51,404 bases of DNA, taken from assembly GCA_004173515.1 (NCBI GenBank), contig SECN01000048.1, positions 1 to 51,404 on the forward strand, read 5' to 3'. Shown piece by piece: positions 1-8,469 of this stretch. Made by a program: the position numbers and the translations under genes. The notes beneath the pieces are model-generated. The model was given only the letters and a program-made list of their open reading frames with translations. It was not told the DNA's origin and did not search any database. Position 1 is the stretch's first letter. Each line of letters begins with the position of its first letter. Source of the stretch: Myxococcaceae bacterium. GTDB taxonomy: Bacteria > Myxococcota > Myxococcia > Myxococcales > Myxococcaceae.

Positions 1-1767
1 GAGCTTGAGCGCGTTCTCCAGCACCGGCTGCACGGCCACGCGGGCGCGGTGCTCGGGCGGCTTGCGCGACAGCGTGCGCAGGTCCTGCACGATGTGCTTG
101 AGCCGGGTGGCGCCCTCCACCGTCTCGCCCAGCGCCTCCAGGACGTCGTCCAGGTCGGCGCGGGGGACGGCCTGCCCCGCGAGCATCGGCTGCTTCAGGC
201 GGTCCAGCTCCTCGCGGATGAAGGAGAGGTTGGCCAGCACGAAGGCCAGCGGGTTGTTCATCTCATGGCCCACCGCCGCCGCGAGCGACCCCAGCGCGGA
301 CAGCCGGTCCGCCTGGAACAGCTTCGCCTCCAACTGCTTGCGCAGCGTCACGTCGCGCGCGAACACGCGCAGGCCCGGCGGGTCCCAGAGCTGCGTGACG
401 GTGAGCTCCCAGTAGCGGCCATCCAGGTGCACCGTGGGCGAGGGCTCGTTCGGGGGCGCCCCGCGCCAGGCCCAGGTGAGCGCCGCGTGCACCATGGGGT
501 GCGTCGCGCCGCGCTCCACCAGGTCCTGGAACGCCACGTGCGTCGCGGGGTTCGCGTACCGCAGCTCCCCGTCCATGCCCAGCTCCAGCAGCGGCTCCGG
601 GTGCAGCAGCGGAAAGGACGCCAGCCGGTACAGGGGCTCCTCCAGCGAGCGCAGCCCGGTGACGTCGCGCGCCAGCAGGCCCAGGCGCACGCCGGTGTCC
701 CCGGGGGCGGGAGCACACGGGGTGATCTCCGCCGCGAAGACGCGCTCTTCACCGGCGACGGTGATCCGGTACTCCAGCCGTCCGTCGGAGCCGCCCTGGA
801 GGACGGCGCGGACCAGGGACATGAGGGGCTCGCTCGCCTCGGCGCCCAGGACCTCGTCCAGTTTGCGGCCTCCGGCGCCGCGCACGTCGCGGCCGAACAC
901 GCGGCCCGACGGGGACCACAGGTGCAGACAGCGCCCCTCCGCGTCCAGTTCGCCCGTCACGTACTCCGCGCCGTGCGAGGGGCGGGGCCGGGACACGGGC
1001 GCGCCGGGCCCCGGGGAGCGCACGAAGCCCTCCACCCGGAAGGGGCCCATGAGCATCTCCAGGCCCGCGCCGTCGGTGTTCATCCGGGTGAGGACGGAGA
1101 GCAGCAGCTCCGAGTCCGCGTCCGACAGGCGCTTCGTCAGGATGAGGCCGTCGGCCAGCGTGGAGGAGGTGAAGAGAAAGGGCATCAACTGCGGTGCATC
1201 CGAGCCCAGGTACGACGTCAGCGTGGCGCGCATGGCGCGCGGGTCGGTGTGGTTGGAGAAGATGGCCGCCACGTCCGACTCGCCGCGCAGCACCGCGTCC
1301 AACGCCTTGCGGTAGGTGCCCAGGAAGCGCTGTTCGGAGAAGAGCGTGTCCGGGCGCAATCCCAACGACTCCAGGTGGCGCACGGGCAGCAGGTGGCCTC
1401 CGGTGGAGCGCGGCGCCACCCAGGCCACGCGCTTGCCCTGGAGCGTCTCCAGCGTGAGCGGCGCGTCCGCCCGACACACCAGCGCGGCATGGTAATGCCA
1501 GCTGCCTGAACGCACCGCGCGCAGCACCGCCCGGGCCTGCGGCTCAAAGGCATTGCACTGCTCGGCGGTCGCCCAGGCCATGTCCACGCGGCCCGCCGCC
1601 AGCTCCGCCTCCAATGCCTCATAGGTGGGAGACATGGACATCACCACCGGACGGCCCAGCCGCTCCGACAGGGCCCGCGCGAACAGCTCCACGCGGACGT
1701 GCTCCCTTATCTCTCCCAACGATGGGTAGAGCAGGCAACGGATGGGGGGGGCACTCGACGCGGTCAC
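1..1767 (-). CDS. Sensor histidine kinase with PhnD-like input domain (3' part outside window)
   Basis: This frame is open from a GTG at 1767 to the window edge, giving 589 residues with the C-terminus cut off. The start is chosen because GGAGG lies eight bases upstream. Residues about 5-270 resemble the phosphate/phosphonate-binding (PhnD/SsuA2-like) periplasmic-binding fold, here used as a sensory input. Two PAS-like segments follow (about 300-400 and 410-490). The dimerisation/phosphoacceptor helix carries V-G-H-E-M-N-N-P-L with the phosphorylated His near residue 501. The ATP-binding domain would lie beyond position 1. I see no signal peptide or membrane helix, so the kinase is probably cytoplasmic. 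It is divergent from the YiiX-like gene across an AT-rich gap. The kinase assignment is firm; the ligand is unknown. Confidence 0.85.
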   Translation of the reverse strand, partial: MTASSAPPIRCLLYPSLGEIREHVRVELFARALSERLGRPVVMSMSPTYEALEAELAAGRVDMAWATAEQCNAFEPQARAVLRAVRSGSWHYHAALVCRADAPLTLETLQGKRVAWVAPRSTGGHLLPVRHLESLGLRPDTLFSEQRFLGTYRKALDAVLRGESDVAAIFSNHTDPRAMRATLTSYLGSDAPQLMPFLFTSSTLADGLILTKRLSDADSELLLSVLTRMNTDGAGLEMLMGPFRVEGFVRSPGPGAPVSRPRPSHGAEYVTGELDAEGRCLHLWSPSGRVFGRDVRGAGGRKLDEVLGAEASEPLMSLVRAVLQGGSDGRLEYRITVAGEERVFAAEITPCAPAPGDTGVRLGLLARDVTGLRSLEEPLYRLASFPLLHPEPLLELGMDGELRYANPATHVAFQDLVERGATHPMVHAALTWAWRGAPPNEPSPTVHLDGRYWELTVTQLWDPPGLRVFARDVTLRKQLEAKLFQADRLSALGSLAAAVGHEMNNPLAFVLANLSFIREELDRLKQPMLAGQAVPRADLDDVLEALGETVEGATRLKHIVQDLRTLSRKPPEHRARVAVQPVLENALKL

Positions 1768-1860
1768 GGCTGAATCCTCCGGTTTCCCCCCTCTCCCGGC
1801 GGCCCTTGCTGCGGGCCTCCGGCTCACGACACCCGCCACCTTGCCTGATTTTTTACGCCA

Positions 1861-1890
1861 TTGCACATAATTCCTGAATCACTGAAATAA
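1861..1890 (+). promoter_or_regulatory. Possible sigma-70-type promoter in AT-rich divergent gap
   Basis: A markedly AT-rich island at about 1847-1912 interrupts the GC-rich sequence between the divergent kinase and the YiiX-like gene. On the plus strand TTGCAC (1861-1866) is followed, 17-18 bases later, by an A/T-rich -10-like hexamer near 1884-1890. The same island could also serve the minus strand. This is inferred from composition and spacing only. Confidence 0.3.
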
Positions 1891-1977
1891 ATAGCTTCCC
1901 CCAGCTTTACCACAAACGGACCCAGGGTCGTGAGTGACCAGGGGTACCAGAAGGCGTCGGAACCCTGTTGAGAGGGA

Positions 1978-1993
1978 TGGCACCGTGCCTGCA
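1978..1993 (+). promoter_or_regulatory. Sigma-54-like promoter upstream of YiiX-like gene
   Basis: TGGCAC at 1978-1983, five bases, then CTGCA at 1989-1993 matches the sigma-54 consensus with one mismatch and keeps the diagnostic GG-N10-GC spacing. Transcription would start near 2005, about 35 bases before the ATG at 2040. It overlaps the left arm of an inverted repeat (1987-2009). Sigma-54 promoters are common in myxobacteria, but a chance match is possible. Confidence 0.4.
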
Positions 1994-2009
1994 CAGCAGG
2001 CGTGCAGGC
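1987..2009. repeat. Perfect 8-bp inverted repeat in YiiX leader
   Basis: GCCTGCAC (1987-1994) and GTGCAGGC (2002-2009) are perfect reverse complements separated by seven bases. The repeat overlaps the sigma-54-like element and lies 30 bases before the start codon. It could be an operator or a small leader hairpin. No protein binding is known. Confidence 0.4.
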
Positions 2010-2039
2010 GAAGGCAAACGCTTGAAAGGACAGGGACGG

Positions 2040-2699
2040 ATGGCATTGAGAGGCAAGGCAGCGTGGCCCGGCGCCGCCGCGATGGCGGCGCTGGTGTGGT
2101 GGGGCGCCCGCGGTGTGGAGGCCGCGCCACGCCGTCCGGACGGGGCGGGGGTGGAGGCGAAGGTGCGCACGGGGGACGTCGTGTTCCACACGTCGGGTTC
2201 GCGGCAGTCGAAAGCCATCCAGGTGGCGACGCACAGCCCGCTGTCGCACGTGGGGCTGGTGGAGGTGACGCCAGAGGGGGCGTTCGTGGTGGAGGCGGTG
2301 CAGCCGGTGAAGCGCACCCCCTTCGCGCAATGGAAGGCGCGCGGGGTGAAGGGGCGGCTGCTGGTGTTGCGGCCCACGGGCGTGGAGGCCGAGGCGAAGC
2401 AGCGCGCGGTGGCGGAGGCGAAGCGGCACCTGGGCAAGCCGTATGACGCGCTCTTCGGGTGGGGGGACGAGGCGATGTACTGCTCGGAGCTGGTGCGCAA
2501 GGCGTACGCGGCGGGCGCGGGGGTGGCGTACGGGAAGATGGAGAAGCTGGGGTCGCTGGATGTGGCGGGCCTGAAGCGGGAGCTCTCCGAGCGCTACCGG
2601 GGGCCCCTGCCCGTGGACCTGGAGCTGGTGACGCCCGCGAGCCTGGCGGCCGATGCCCGGCTGGAGGTGGTGCACTCGGACTTTCCGGAGGCGCGCTGA
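2040..2699 (+). CDS. YiiX/YaeF-like permuted papain-fold amidase/lipid hydrolase
   Basis: This 219-residue protein begins at ATG 2040, preceded by an AGGACAGGGAC purine-rich ribosome site. The same frame is open further upstream, but that start gives no sensible signal. The N-terminus (A-A-M-A-A-L-V-W-W-G-A-R-G) looks like a signal peptide or anchor. The core has R-T-G-D-V-V-F-H, then S-H-V-G-L with the likely catalytic His at residue 70, and M-Y-C-S-E-L-V with the likely catalytic Cys at 148. This order (His before Cys) is the circular permutation typical of the YiiX/C92 group of the NlpC/P60 superfamily, which includes lipid-directed hydrolases. The substrate cannot be read from sequence. 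It sits alone between a divergent kinase and a secreted-protein gene. Confidence 0.8.
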   Translation: MALRGKAAWPGAAAMAALVWWGARGVEAAPRRPDGAGVEAKVRTGDVVFHTSGSRQSKAIQVATHSPLSHVGLVEVTPEGAFVVEAVQPVKRTPFAQWKARGVKGRLLVLRPTGVEAEAKQRAVAEAKRHLGKPYDALFGWGDEAMYCSELVRKAYAAGAGVAYGKMEKLGSLDVAGLKRELSERYRGPLPVDLELVTPASLAADARLEVVHSDFPEAR

Positions 2700-2790
2700 C
2701 GCGGGCGCCGTCGCTTCCGTTCGTTTCCTGGCGGCCCGAAAGCATGACCGGGGCTCACACGCGGGGTGAAGGACCGGTAGGGTTGGGGTC

Positions 2791-4935
2791 ATGCGACACC
2801 TGCTTCTGCTGCTGCCCTTGTTCGCCCTCGCGGGCTGTCAGTCTCCCCAGGACGGGGTGAAGGTCACGGTCACCTCCACGGGCTTCCTGCCGGGCTGCCT
2901 CCAGGTGACGGCCCGGGACGACGCCAGCCAGGAGACCCGGTCCACGGCGCTGGCCGGCAAGGGCGCGCCTTCGGTGGGGGGCAGCGTGCTGGTGGGGGTC
3001 GTCCTGCCAGGGCATTGGGGCACCGCGCTCACAATCACAGCGGAGGCCTTCGAGACGCCCTTCGAGGCGGGCCAGGACTGCGCGGGGAAGGTCGTCGCGT
3101 CCGGGAACGGGCAGGTCTCCGTCGTCCGGGGCGAAGCGGCGAAGGGCAATCCTCCGGGCCTCACGCTGGCGCTCAGCGCCACGGATGAGGACGGAGATGG
3201 CTATGTCCCCAAGAACGACGACGGGACCGGCGGCACCGACTGCGATGACAGACCGACGGCGGGTGCATCCGTCCATCCGGGCGCCAAGGAGAATTGCAAC
3301 GACCGGGATGACAACTGCGACGGCGACGATGACCAGACGCACTTCAAACTGGGGGTCGCCTGCGAGAACGACGGAGGTTGCACGGGGAGGCTCGAGTGCG
3401 CGTTCAACAAGGTCGACACCACGTGCAAGGCCCCCGAGCCGGAGTACGCCTGGGTCGACGGGGACGATGACAAGGTGGGCAAGGCGGGCGTGGAGCCCAC
3501 CCGCTTCTGCGCCCCGAGCACCGTTCCCGACGCGGGGTACGTGCCATTCAGCGCGCGTCATGATGACTGTGATGACGGGAACAAGAACATCCATCCCCTG
3601 GCCACCGAGGCCTGCAACGGCGCGGACGACAACTGCGATGGAACCCCGGACAACATCGCGTTCGAGGACTGCATGACGCCCGACTCCCAATGCGTGGGGG
3701 CGAGGCAGTGCAAGGGAATCGCCGGAGACAAGGAGTGTGTCGCCACCGTCCCCGTCCCCACCTGGTACCCGGACAGCGACCTGGACGGGAAGGGACGCAC
3801 GAACGCGGGCATTGCCTCCTGCAGCATCCAGGCGGGCGCCGGTTACATCACCGCGAGCGGCGACTGCGATGACGGCAATCCATTCATCCACGCCACCGCC
3901 CCGGAACTCTGTGATGAGCAGGACAACAATTGTGATGGCCAGACAGATGAAAACCAGGTCTGCGGCACCACGGCTCCTCCCCGCTGGGTGGGCAACCAGA
4001 TTGGAACGGACAGCGGCCGGACCTGGTACGGAATCTCCCTCTACGGGAATGGGGGTGTCTGGCTTTCGGGCAGCGACAGCGGCCGGGGGGTGAAGAAACC
4101 GGGCGAAGCGGACTTCACGTTGCGCCCCGGCGCCTGCGCTGGCAACGCCCGCGCGCTCCACGCGGTCTGGGCCCATCCCGGCTCCGGCAAGGCCTACATG
4201 GGTGGCACCGAGGAGCGCCTGCTCATCCAGGAGGATTCCAGCACCGTCTGCGGGCCCCAGCCGAGCCTGAACTCCAACAGCAACGACACGGTCACCTACG
4301 GCCTGCTCGGCTTCGTCAGCGCCACGGATCCAGACGAGGTCCTGCTCTACGGTGTCGCCACCGAGGGGAACCTGAACGACGGAGCGACCTTCCGATGGAA
4401 CGGTGAGGTCAACACCGTGGCCGCGCCCAGGATGAACGACACACCCCTCAAGGGCATCCATGGGCTCTCACCGGACCTGATGTTCGCGGTGGGCTCTTTC
4501 AAGAATCCCAGCAGCAGTGGCCCCAAGGGACGCATCCTCCGCTACCAGCCCGGCAGCACGTCCTGGGGGGACCTGAAAGAACCCGCGGGCGCCAAGGGAC
4601 TCAACGCCGTCTGGGTCGTCCATTCGAAGCTCGCCTACGCGGTCGGCGACAACGGCACCTTCCTCCAATGGGATGGGACGAGCTGGGCCTTGGCGCCGTC
4701 GCCTTCGGGAGGTGAAAACCTCAATGGCGTGATGGCCTTTGGCAGCAACGCCATCTATGTCGCCTCCGCATCGGGCACGCTGTATCGCTATTACGATGGC
4801 ATCTGGCACCCGTACGCCCTGCACAACGCATCCCTGACCTCCATCCGGGGCACCCGTCCCGACGACCTCTGGACGGCCGGAGCGCAGGGCAAGGCCTTCC
4901 ACTACCCGGCCTGGCCCACGCCCGCGCTCCCGTAG
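2791..4935 (+). CDS. MopE-like putative metal-binding lipoprotein with beta-propeller-like C-terminus
   Basis: This 714-residue protein has a lipoprotein signal (L-L-P-L-F-A-L-A-G-C). After an N-terminal beta-rich segment come three copies of the myxobacterial MopE-type motif, D-C-D-D ... C-N/D-x-x-D-N/D-N-C-D-G, at about residues 150-178, 259-288 and 358-386. Acidic, Cys-paired repeats of this kind are annotated as putative metal-binding motifs after the copper-binding MopE of methanotrophs. From about residue 395 onward W-x-G, A-V-W and D-D-L-W-T-A-G-like repeats suggest a YCF48/Kelch-like beta-propeller. It should be anchored in the outer membrane or exposed at the surface. A strong hairpin follows the stop codon. 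No partner gene is evident. Confidence 0.8.
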   Translation: MRHLLLLLPLFALAGCQSPQDGVKVTVTSTGFLPGCLQVTARDDASQETRSTALAGKGAPSVGGSVLVGVVLPGHWGTALTITAEAFETPFEAGQDCAGKVVASGNGQVSVVRGEAAKGNPPGLTLALSATDEDGDGYVPKNDDGTGGTDCDDRPTAGASVHPGAKENCNDRDDNCDGDDDQTHFKLGVACENDGGCTGRLECAFNKVDTTCKAPEPEYAWVDGDDDKVGKAGVEPTRFCAPSTVPDAGYVPFSARHDDCDDGNKNIHPLATEACNGADDNCDGTPDNIAFEDCMTPDSQCVGARQCKGIAGDKECVATVPVPTWYPDSDLDGKGRTNAGIASCSIQAGAGYITASGDCDDGNPFIHATAPELCDEQDNNCDGQTDENQVCGTTAPPRWVGNQIGTDSGRTWYGISLYGNGGVWLSGSDSGRGVKKPGEADFTLRPGACAGNARALHAVWAHPGSGKAYMGGTEERLLIQEDSSTVCGPQPSLNSNSNDTVTYGLLGFVSATDPDEVLLYGVATEGNLNDGATFRWNGEVNTVAAPRMNDTPLKGIHGLSPDLMFAVGSFKNPSSSGPKGRILRYQPGSTSWGDLKEPAGAKGLNAVWVVHSKLAYAVGDNGTFLQWDGTSWALAPSPSGGENLNGVMAFGSNAIYVASASGTLYRYYDGIWHPYALHNASLTSIRGTRPDDLWTAGAQGKAFHYPAWPTPALP

Positions 4936-4940
4936 CGCCC

Positions 4941-4975
4941 GGTTCACGGTGGGGCCGCGCGCCCCACCGTGGACC
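4941..4975. terminator. Bidirectional terminator hairpin between convergent genes
   Basis: Arms 4941-4955 and 4961-4975 pair over 15 bp with a single G-U, around the 5-base loop CGCGC. The hairpin lies between the stop codons of the convergent MopE-like and BNR-repeat genes. There is no U-tract, which is usual for hairpins between genes in such GC-rich genomes. Confidence 0.75.
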
Positions 4976-4984
4976 TGCCGTGGC

Positions 4985-7363
4985 TCAGCGCTTCACGCGC
5001 AGGACCTGGAACCCCTTGCCGCCCGCGCCGAAGCCCTTCAGGTTCTCCACCCGCACCACAAGGTCGCCGGAGGCCAGCACGCCCCACACGTCCGCGCGGG
5101 CCAGGGCCGTGCTCGCGGCCCGTTCGTAGCGCCGCGCCTCGCGCCACGTGGTGCCGTCCGCGCTGGTGAAGAGCCGCGCGTACACATCCGCTGCGGGCTG
5201 CACGTCCCCGACGTCCGCCCTGCCCGTCCCCAGCACCTGCCCCCCTCCTGGCAATCCCATCAGGGAGTACGCCGGACCCGGCAGCGTGAGGAGCGCGTCC
5301 ACCCGCGCGCTGGCGAACACCCGCAAGAGCTTCGGGTGCTCCGGCTCATACAGCGTGGACTGGCCCAGCAGCAGCTCGCCCCCGGACAACACCGTGCCCG
5401 TCAGCGCGTTGGCGCCATAGCCTCCCATCACCTTCGCCCAGGTGCGGCCGCCGTCCGAGGAGCGCTGCACCGCCGCCTGCGCCGCGCTGCCGCCGAAGGT
5501 GGCCCACAGCACGCTGCGCACCGGATCCGCGAACAACGCCAGCCCGTGGCGCGACGCCTGGAACGTGAAGCGCACCGCCCACGTCGCCCCGCCATCCGTG
5601 CTGGCCCACAGCCGCACGGGCGTGTTCCCGGACGTCACCGTCTGGTACTCCAGGAAGAACACCGTGCTGCCCAGCTCCGCGAAGCTCTCCGGGGACGCCG
5701 CGCGGTACGTGCCCAGCGCCACCGCGTCCGTCCACGTCTGTCCGCCGTCCGTGGAGCGCTCCAGGTGGTAGCTGCCGCCCCGACTCATCTGCGCCAGCAG
5801 CGTCCCGTTCTTCAGCGCCGCCATCACCCAGAACGACGCCCCGCCCACGCCCTGGCCTCGCGCGCTGAACGTGCGCCCGCCGTCCGTGCTGGCCCACAAC
5901 CGGGAACGGCCGCCGTCCAGCGCCAGCGCGTACACGGTGCCCGCGCCGTCCACCGCCAGCACCTCGTGCGTCGTGTTGGTGAGCACCGGCTCCAGCATCA
6001 CCGGGCCCGGCACGCCGCCATCGCCGGGCACCGGGCCGCCGTCCGTCCCCGCGTCCACGCCGCCATCCGGAGCGCTCCCACCATCCGGAGTCCCCGCACC
6101 GCCATCCGGAGTCCCCACGCCCCCATCCGACGAGCCGCCGCCGCCCGGGGTGCCTCCGTCCTGTCCGGAGCCGCCCCCGCCCGGCTGGCGCGGCACCGCC
6201 ACGCGCATCACCTTCGCGCTGGAGTTCGCGTCCGGTGAATCCCCGTAGAAGCACGGCACCTCCGTGACGCTGTCCGGCAGCACGTCCAGCGCGGAGAGGT
6301 AGCCCTTGAAGCTCGTGCGCGAGTCCAGCGTCACCGGGTCGCTGAACGTCCCGTCGCGCAGCACGCGGACCCGGAGCTCGTAGTCCGCGGCGGACTGCAT
6401 GTGATTGTAGAAGACATACAGCGCGCTCCCCACCCGGGTGACCGCGGGCTGCAACGCCCAGTCCGGCGTGTTCTCCACCAGCGTGCGCGGCCCGAAGGAC
6501 GTCCCGTCGAAGCGACGGTAATACAGACGCTCCGTCTCATCCTTGTAGACCAGGTGGATGCCGCCCCGGCCGTCCTCCACCGCGCTCAACGCCGCGCCAT
6601 GGTAGATGCCGTCGGAGAACGCCTCCCGCACGGGCCCCCAGGTGTCCAGCGGGTCGTCCGCGTCGCGCACCCGCAGGCGCGTGGGTTCGAAGCCGTCGTG
6701 CATGGCGTAGAAGAAGACGAGCTTCGAGCCCACGCTCAGCATCCGCCCGCCGCCGCGCTTGCGCACCCGGCCCAGGTCCGGCTGCCGCTGGAAGCTGGAG
6801 CCCCCGTCCGTGGAGACGGCCACCACCGCCGTGGAGCCTCCGTCCGACTCCAGCCGGAACGCCTGCACCCACAGCCGCCCGCGCGAGTCCCGGGCCAGCA
6901 GCGCTCGCGAGTACGCCGTCGAGTCGTCCGCGTTGAACACCCGCACCGCCGGCTCCGGCGCCCAGGTGTGCCCGTCCTCCTGGTAGCGCCACCACTGGAA
7001 CCAGACGTCGTGCCGCGACGAGGCCGCGAGCGAAGGCGCCTCGAACGCGTACACGAGCGCCACGTCCCGCCCCACCGCGACCAGCTCCGCCCGGTCATGG
7101 TGCGAGCCATCCGGCTGGATGGCGGCGAGCTTGTCGAAGGTCTGGAACCCGTCGTCGGAACGGAACAGGTTCAATCCCTCCCCACCCGCCCCCTGCTGTT
7201 GGATGGCCAGGAGCCACGTGGGCGCATGCCCGTTGCCTGTTTCAATCCGCACCGAGTGCCGATGCGCTGGCAGCGTCAGGGCATTGCCCCCGCTCGCCGG
7301 CACCATGGGCACCCCTCCCGCCGCCACCACCGTGGTCAGCAGGGCCCCTACCCAAGCCATCAT
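4985..7363 (-). CDS. Secreted BNR/sialidase-like repeat protein
   Basis: This 792-residue protein starts at an ATG-ATG pair preceded by GGGAGGATC. An N-terminal hydrophobic segment (M-A-W-V-G-A-L-L-T-T-V-V-A-A-G) should be a signal peptide. BNR/Asp-box motifs, S-x-D-G-G-x-T-W/F, recur, for example S-T-D-G-G-S-S-F, S-T-D-G-G-Q-T-W, S-T-D-G-G-A-T-W and S-S-D-G-G-R-T-W, indicating two beta-propeller halves. They are separated by a Gly/Asp/Pro-rich linker (about residues 391-447) made of degenerate T-P-D-G-G repeats. The BNR fold occurs in sialidases and other extracellular glycan-active proteins, but I cannot identify catalytic sialidase residues. It is best treated as a secreted propeller protein of unknown substrate. 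Confidence 0.75.
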   Translation of the reverse strand: MMAWVGALLTTVVAAGGVPMVPASGGNALTLPAHRHSVRIETGNGHAPTWLLAIQQQGAGGEGLNLFRSDDGFQTFDKLAAIQPDGSHHDRAELVAVGRDVALVYAFEAPSLAASSRHDVWFQWWRYQEDGHTWAPEPAVRVFNADDSTAYSRALLARDSRGRLWVQAFRLESDGGSTAVVAVSTDGGSSFQRQPDLGRVRKRGGGRMLSVGSKLVFFYAMHDGFEPTRLRVRDADDPLDTWGPVREAFSDGIYHGAALSAVEDGRGGIHLVYKDETERLYYRRFDGTSFGPRTLVENTPDWALQPAVTRVGSALYVFYNHMQSAADYELRVRVLRDGTFSDPVTLDSRTSFKGYLSALDVLPDSVTEVPCFYGDSPDANSSAKVMRVAVPRQPGGGGSGQDGGTPGGGGSSDGGVGTPDGGAGTPDGGSAPDGGVDAGTDGGPVPGDGGVPGPVMLEPVLTNTTHEVLAVDGAGTVYALALDGGRSRLWASTDGGRTFSARGQGVGGASFWVMAALKNGTLLAQMSRGGSYHLERSTDGGQTWTDAVALGTYRAASPESFAELGSTVFFLEYQTVTSGNTPVRLWASTDGGATWAVRFTFQASRHGLALFADPVRSVLWATFGGSAAQAAVQRSSDGGRTWAKVMGGYGANALTGTVLSGGELLLGQSTLYEPEHPKLLRVFASARVDALLTLPGPAYSLMGLPGGGQVLGTGRADVGDVQPAADVYARLFTSADGTTWREARRYERAASTALARADVWGVLASGDLVVRVENLKGFGAGGKGFQVLRVKR
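6030..6180 (-). repeat. Degenerate tandem repeat encoding D-G-G linker
   Basis: On the plus strand the element CCATCCGGAGT/C recurs at short intervals (about 6061-6130) with GC-rich spacers. In the coding strand it encodes repeated (T/A)-P-D-G-G units in the interdomain linker of the BNR-repeat protein. Such codon-level repeats expand and contract by slippage. Confidence 0.6.
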
Positions 7364-7534
7364 CGCGATCCTCCCCCGTCCACACCCACCCCGAAGCTAG
7401 GGATGGGAGGCGGGGGAGCAATCCAGCGGAGGCTGTGAGTGCAGGGTCCACCCCTCCTGAAGCGGAGTGGTGGACACACATCCACCGCGTGACGCTTTCC
7501 GGTTCACGGAAAAGCGTGCACGCCAGTGCCAGGA

Positions 7535-8290
7535 CTACTTCGTCTTGCGGCGGCGCGTGCCCGCGTCCGGCGCGCTCGTGCCGGCGTCGGTGCCCGTGTC
7601 CGTCGTGCCCGCGTCCGACATCGTGCCCGCGTCCGGCACGACGGTGGCCAGCGGCGGCGGCGGGTTGACGAGCTTCAGCGAGTCGAAGAACGCGTCCGCG
7701 GCCGGCGGCGCGGCGTTCGGGTTGAAGAGCACCAGCAGCGTGTACATGCGCGCGCCCACCAGGATGTTGCGCGCCCGGAGCTCGCCCACCGTCGGGGAGC
7801 TGACCGTGTAGGCCTTGCCCGGGTAGCCACCCTCCAGGGTGATGTCCTTCTCGTCCTTCAGCGTGCCCTGGACCTCCTTGGCCAGACCGTCCCGGCCCTC
7901 GTTCAGCAGGGCCTCGGGGGGGCGGCTCGCCACGAGCTTCTCCGGGTAGTCCGCGATGCTGACGGAGTAGAGGACGTCCATCGCGCGCGCGGAGTACGCG
8001 GCGGTGGTCACGGTGCCGGAGCCCAGCGGGACCTGCTTGCGGGCAATCTGCGGCTCCGCGGGCATGCCGATGCTGAAGCCTTCCGGCGCGTCGTAGGCCT
8101 TGAACTCCGGGCCCGCAGCGACGGCGTCCCCGCCCTCGTTGGGAACATCCTCGATGGTGGACTGGGCCTGCCGGCCATCACCGCCAGAGGAACCGGTGCT
8201 GCCGTCGGTCTTCTGCTGGTTGGCGCACGCGCCGGCGATGAGGGCGAGGGTGGTGAGCGAAGCAAGAAGGAGGCGGGACAACGGACGCAT
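7535..8290 (-). CDS. Predicted exported lipoprotein of unknown function
   Basis: The 251-residue product starts at ATG 8290, with AGGAAG seven bases upstream. A GTG six bases earlier is possible but has a poorer spacing. The N-terminus is M-R-P-L-S-R followed by a hydrophobic run ending I-A-G-A-C, which fits a lipoprotein signal, although the residue at -3 of the Cys is Ala rather than Leu. A Ser/Gly-rich spacer follows, then a globular domain of about 150 residues with F-x-I-G-M-P and V-G-A-R-M-Y-T-L-L-V-L. The tail is rich in D-A-G-T repeats and ends R-R-R-K-T-K. I do not recognise the family with certainty. It is separated from the liv operon by a terminator-like hairpin. Confidence 0.7.
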   Translation of the reverse strand: MRPLSRLLLASLTTLALIAGACANQQKTDGSTGSSGGDGRQAQSTIEDVPNEGGDAVAAGPEFKAYDAPEGFSIGMPAEPQIARKQVPLGSGTVTTAAYSARAMDVLYSVSIADYPEKLVASRPPEALLNEGRDGLAKEVQGTLKDEKDITLEGGYPGKAYTVSSPTVGELRARNILVGARMYTLLVLFNPNAAPPAADAFFDSLKLVNPPPPLATVVPDAGTMSDAGTTDTGTDAGTSAPDAGTRRRKTK

Positions 8291-8409
8291 GGGCACGCTT
8301 CCTGATGTGAAAGAAGGGGAAGAAATGAAGTGTCCTGTCGGACGCTAGACGAAGTGCTCCGCCGCTGACTACCCGAGTTTCAGCGCGCCGCGAGGAACTG
8401 GCGCCAGCA

Positions 8410-8435
8410 CCTCCCCCTCAAGCGTCGGGGGGAGG
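8410..8435 (-). terminator. Hairpin downstream of the liv operon
   Basis: CCTCCCCC (8410-8417) and GGGGGAGG (8428-8435) form an 8-bp perfect stem 35 bases after the livF stop codon. It is suitably placed to end the liv transcript. There is no clear U-run on the minus strand. Confidence 0.5.
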
Positions 8436-8469
8436 ACAGCGTACACAGCCCGGAAGGTCGGCCCGGGAA

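Noticed and set aside
2010..2050. Cyclic di-GMP (GEMM) riboswitch-like words GGCAAAC ... GAAAG ... GGGACG in the YiiX leader
   Set aside because: The words occur in the right order, but the P2 stem between them does not pair and the GCAAAGCC block is missing. The start codon would fall inside the motif.
2755..4461. 568-codon open frame on the minus strand opposite the MopE-like gene
   Set aside because: It is antisense to a clearly real gene with signal peptide and repeats; its translation is Val/Arg/Ala-rich without motifs, as expected of a high-GC shadow.
6030..6180. Repeat array as a possible regulatory element
   Set aside because: The repeats are in frame and encode D-G-G linker units of the BNR-repeat protein, so coding explains them.
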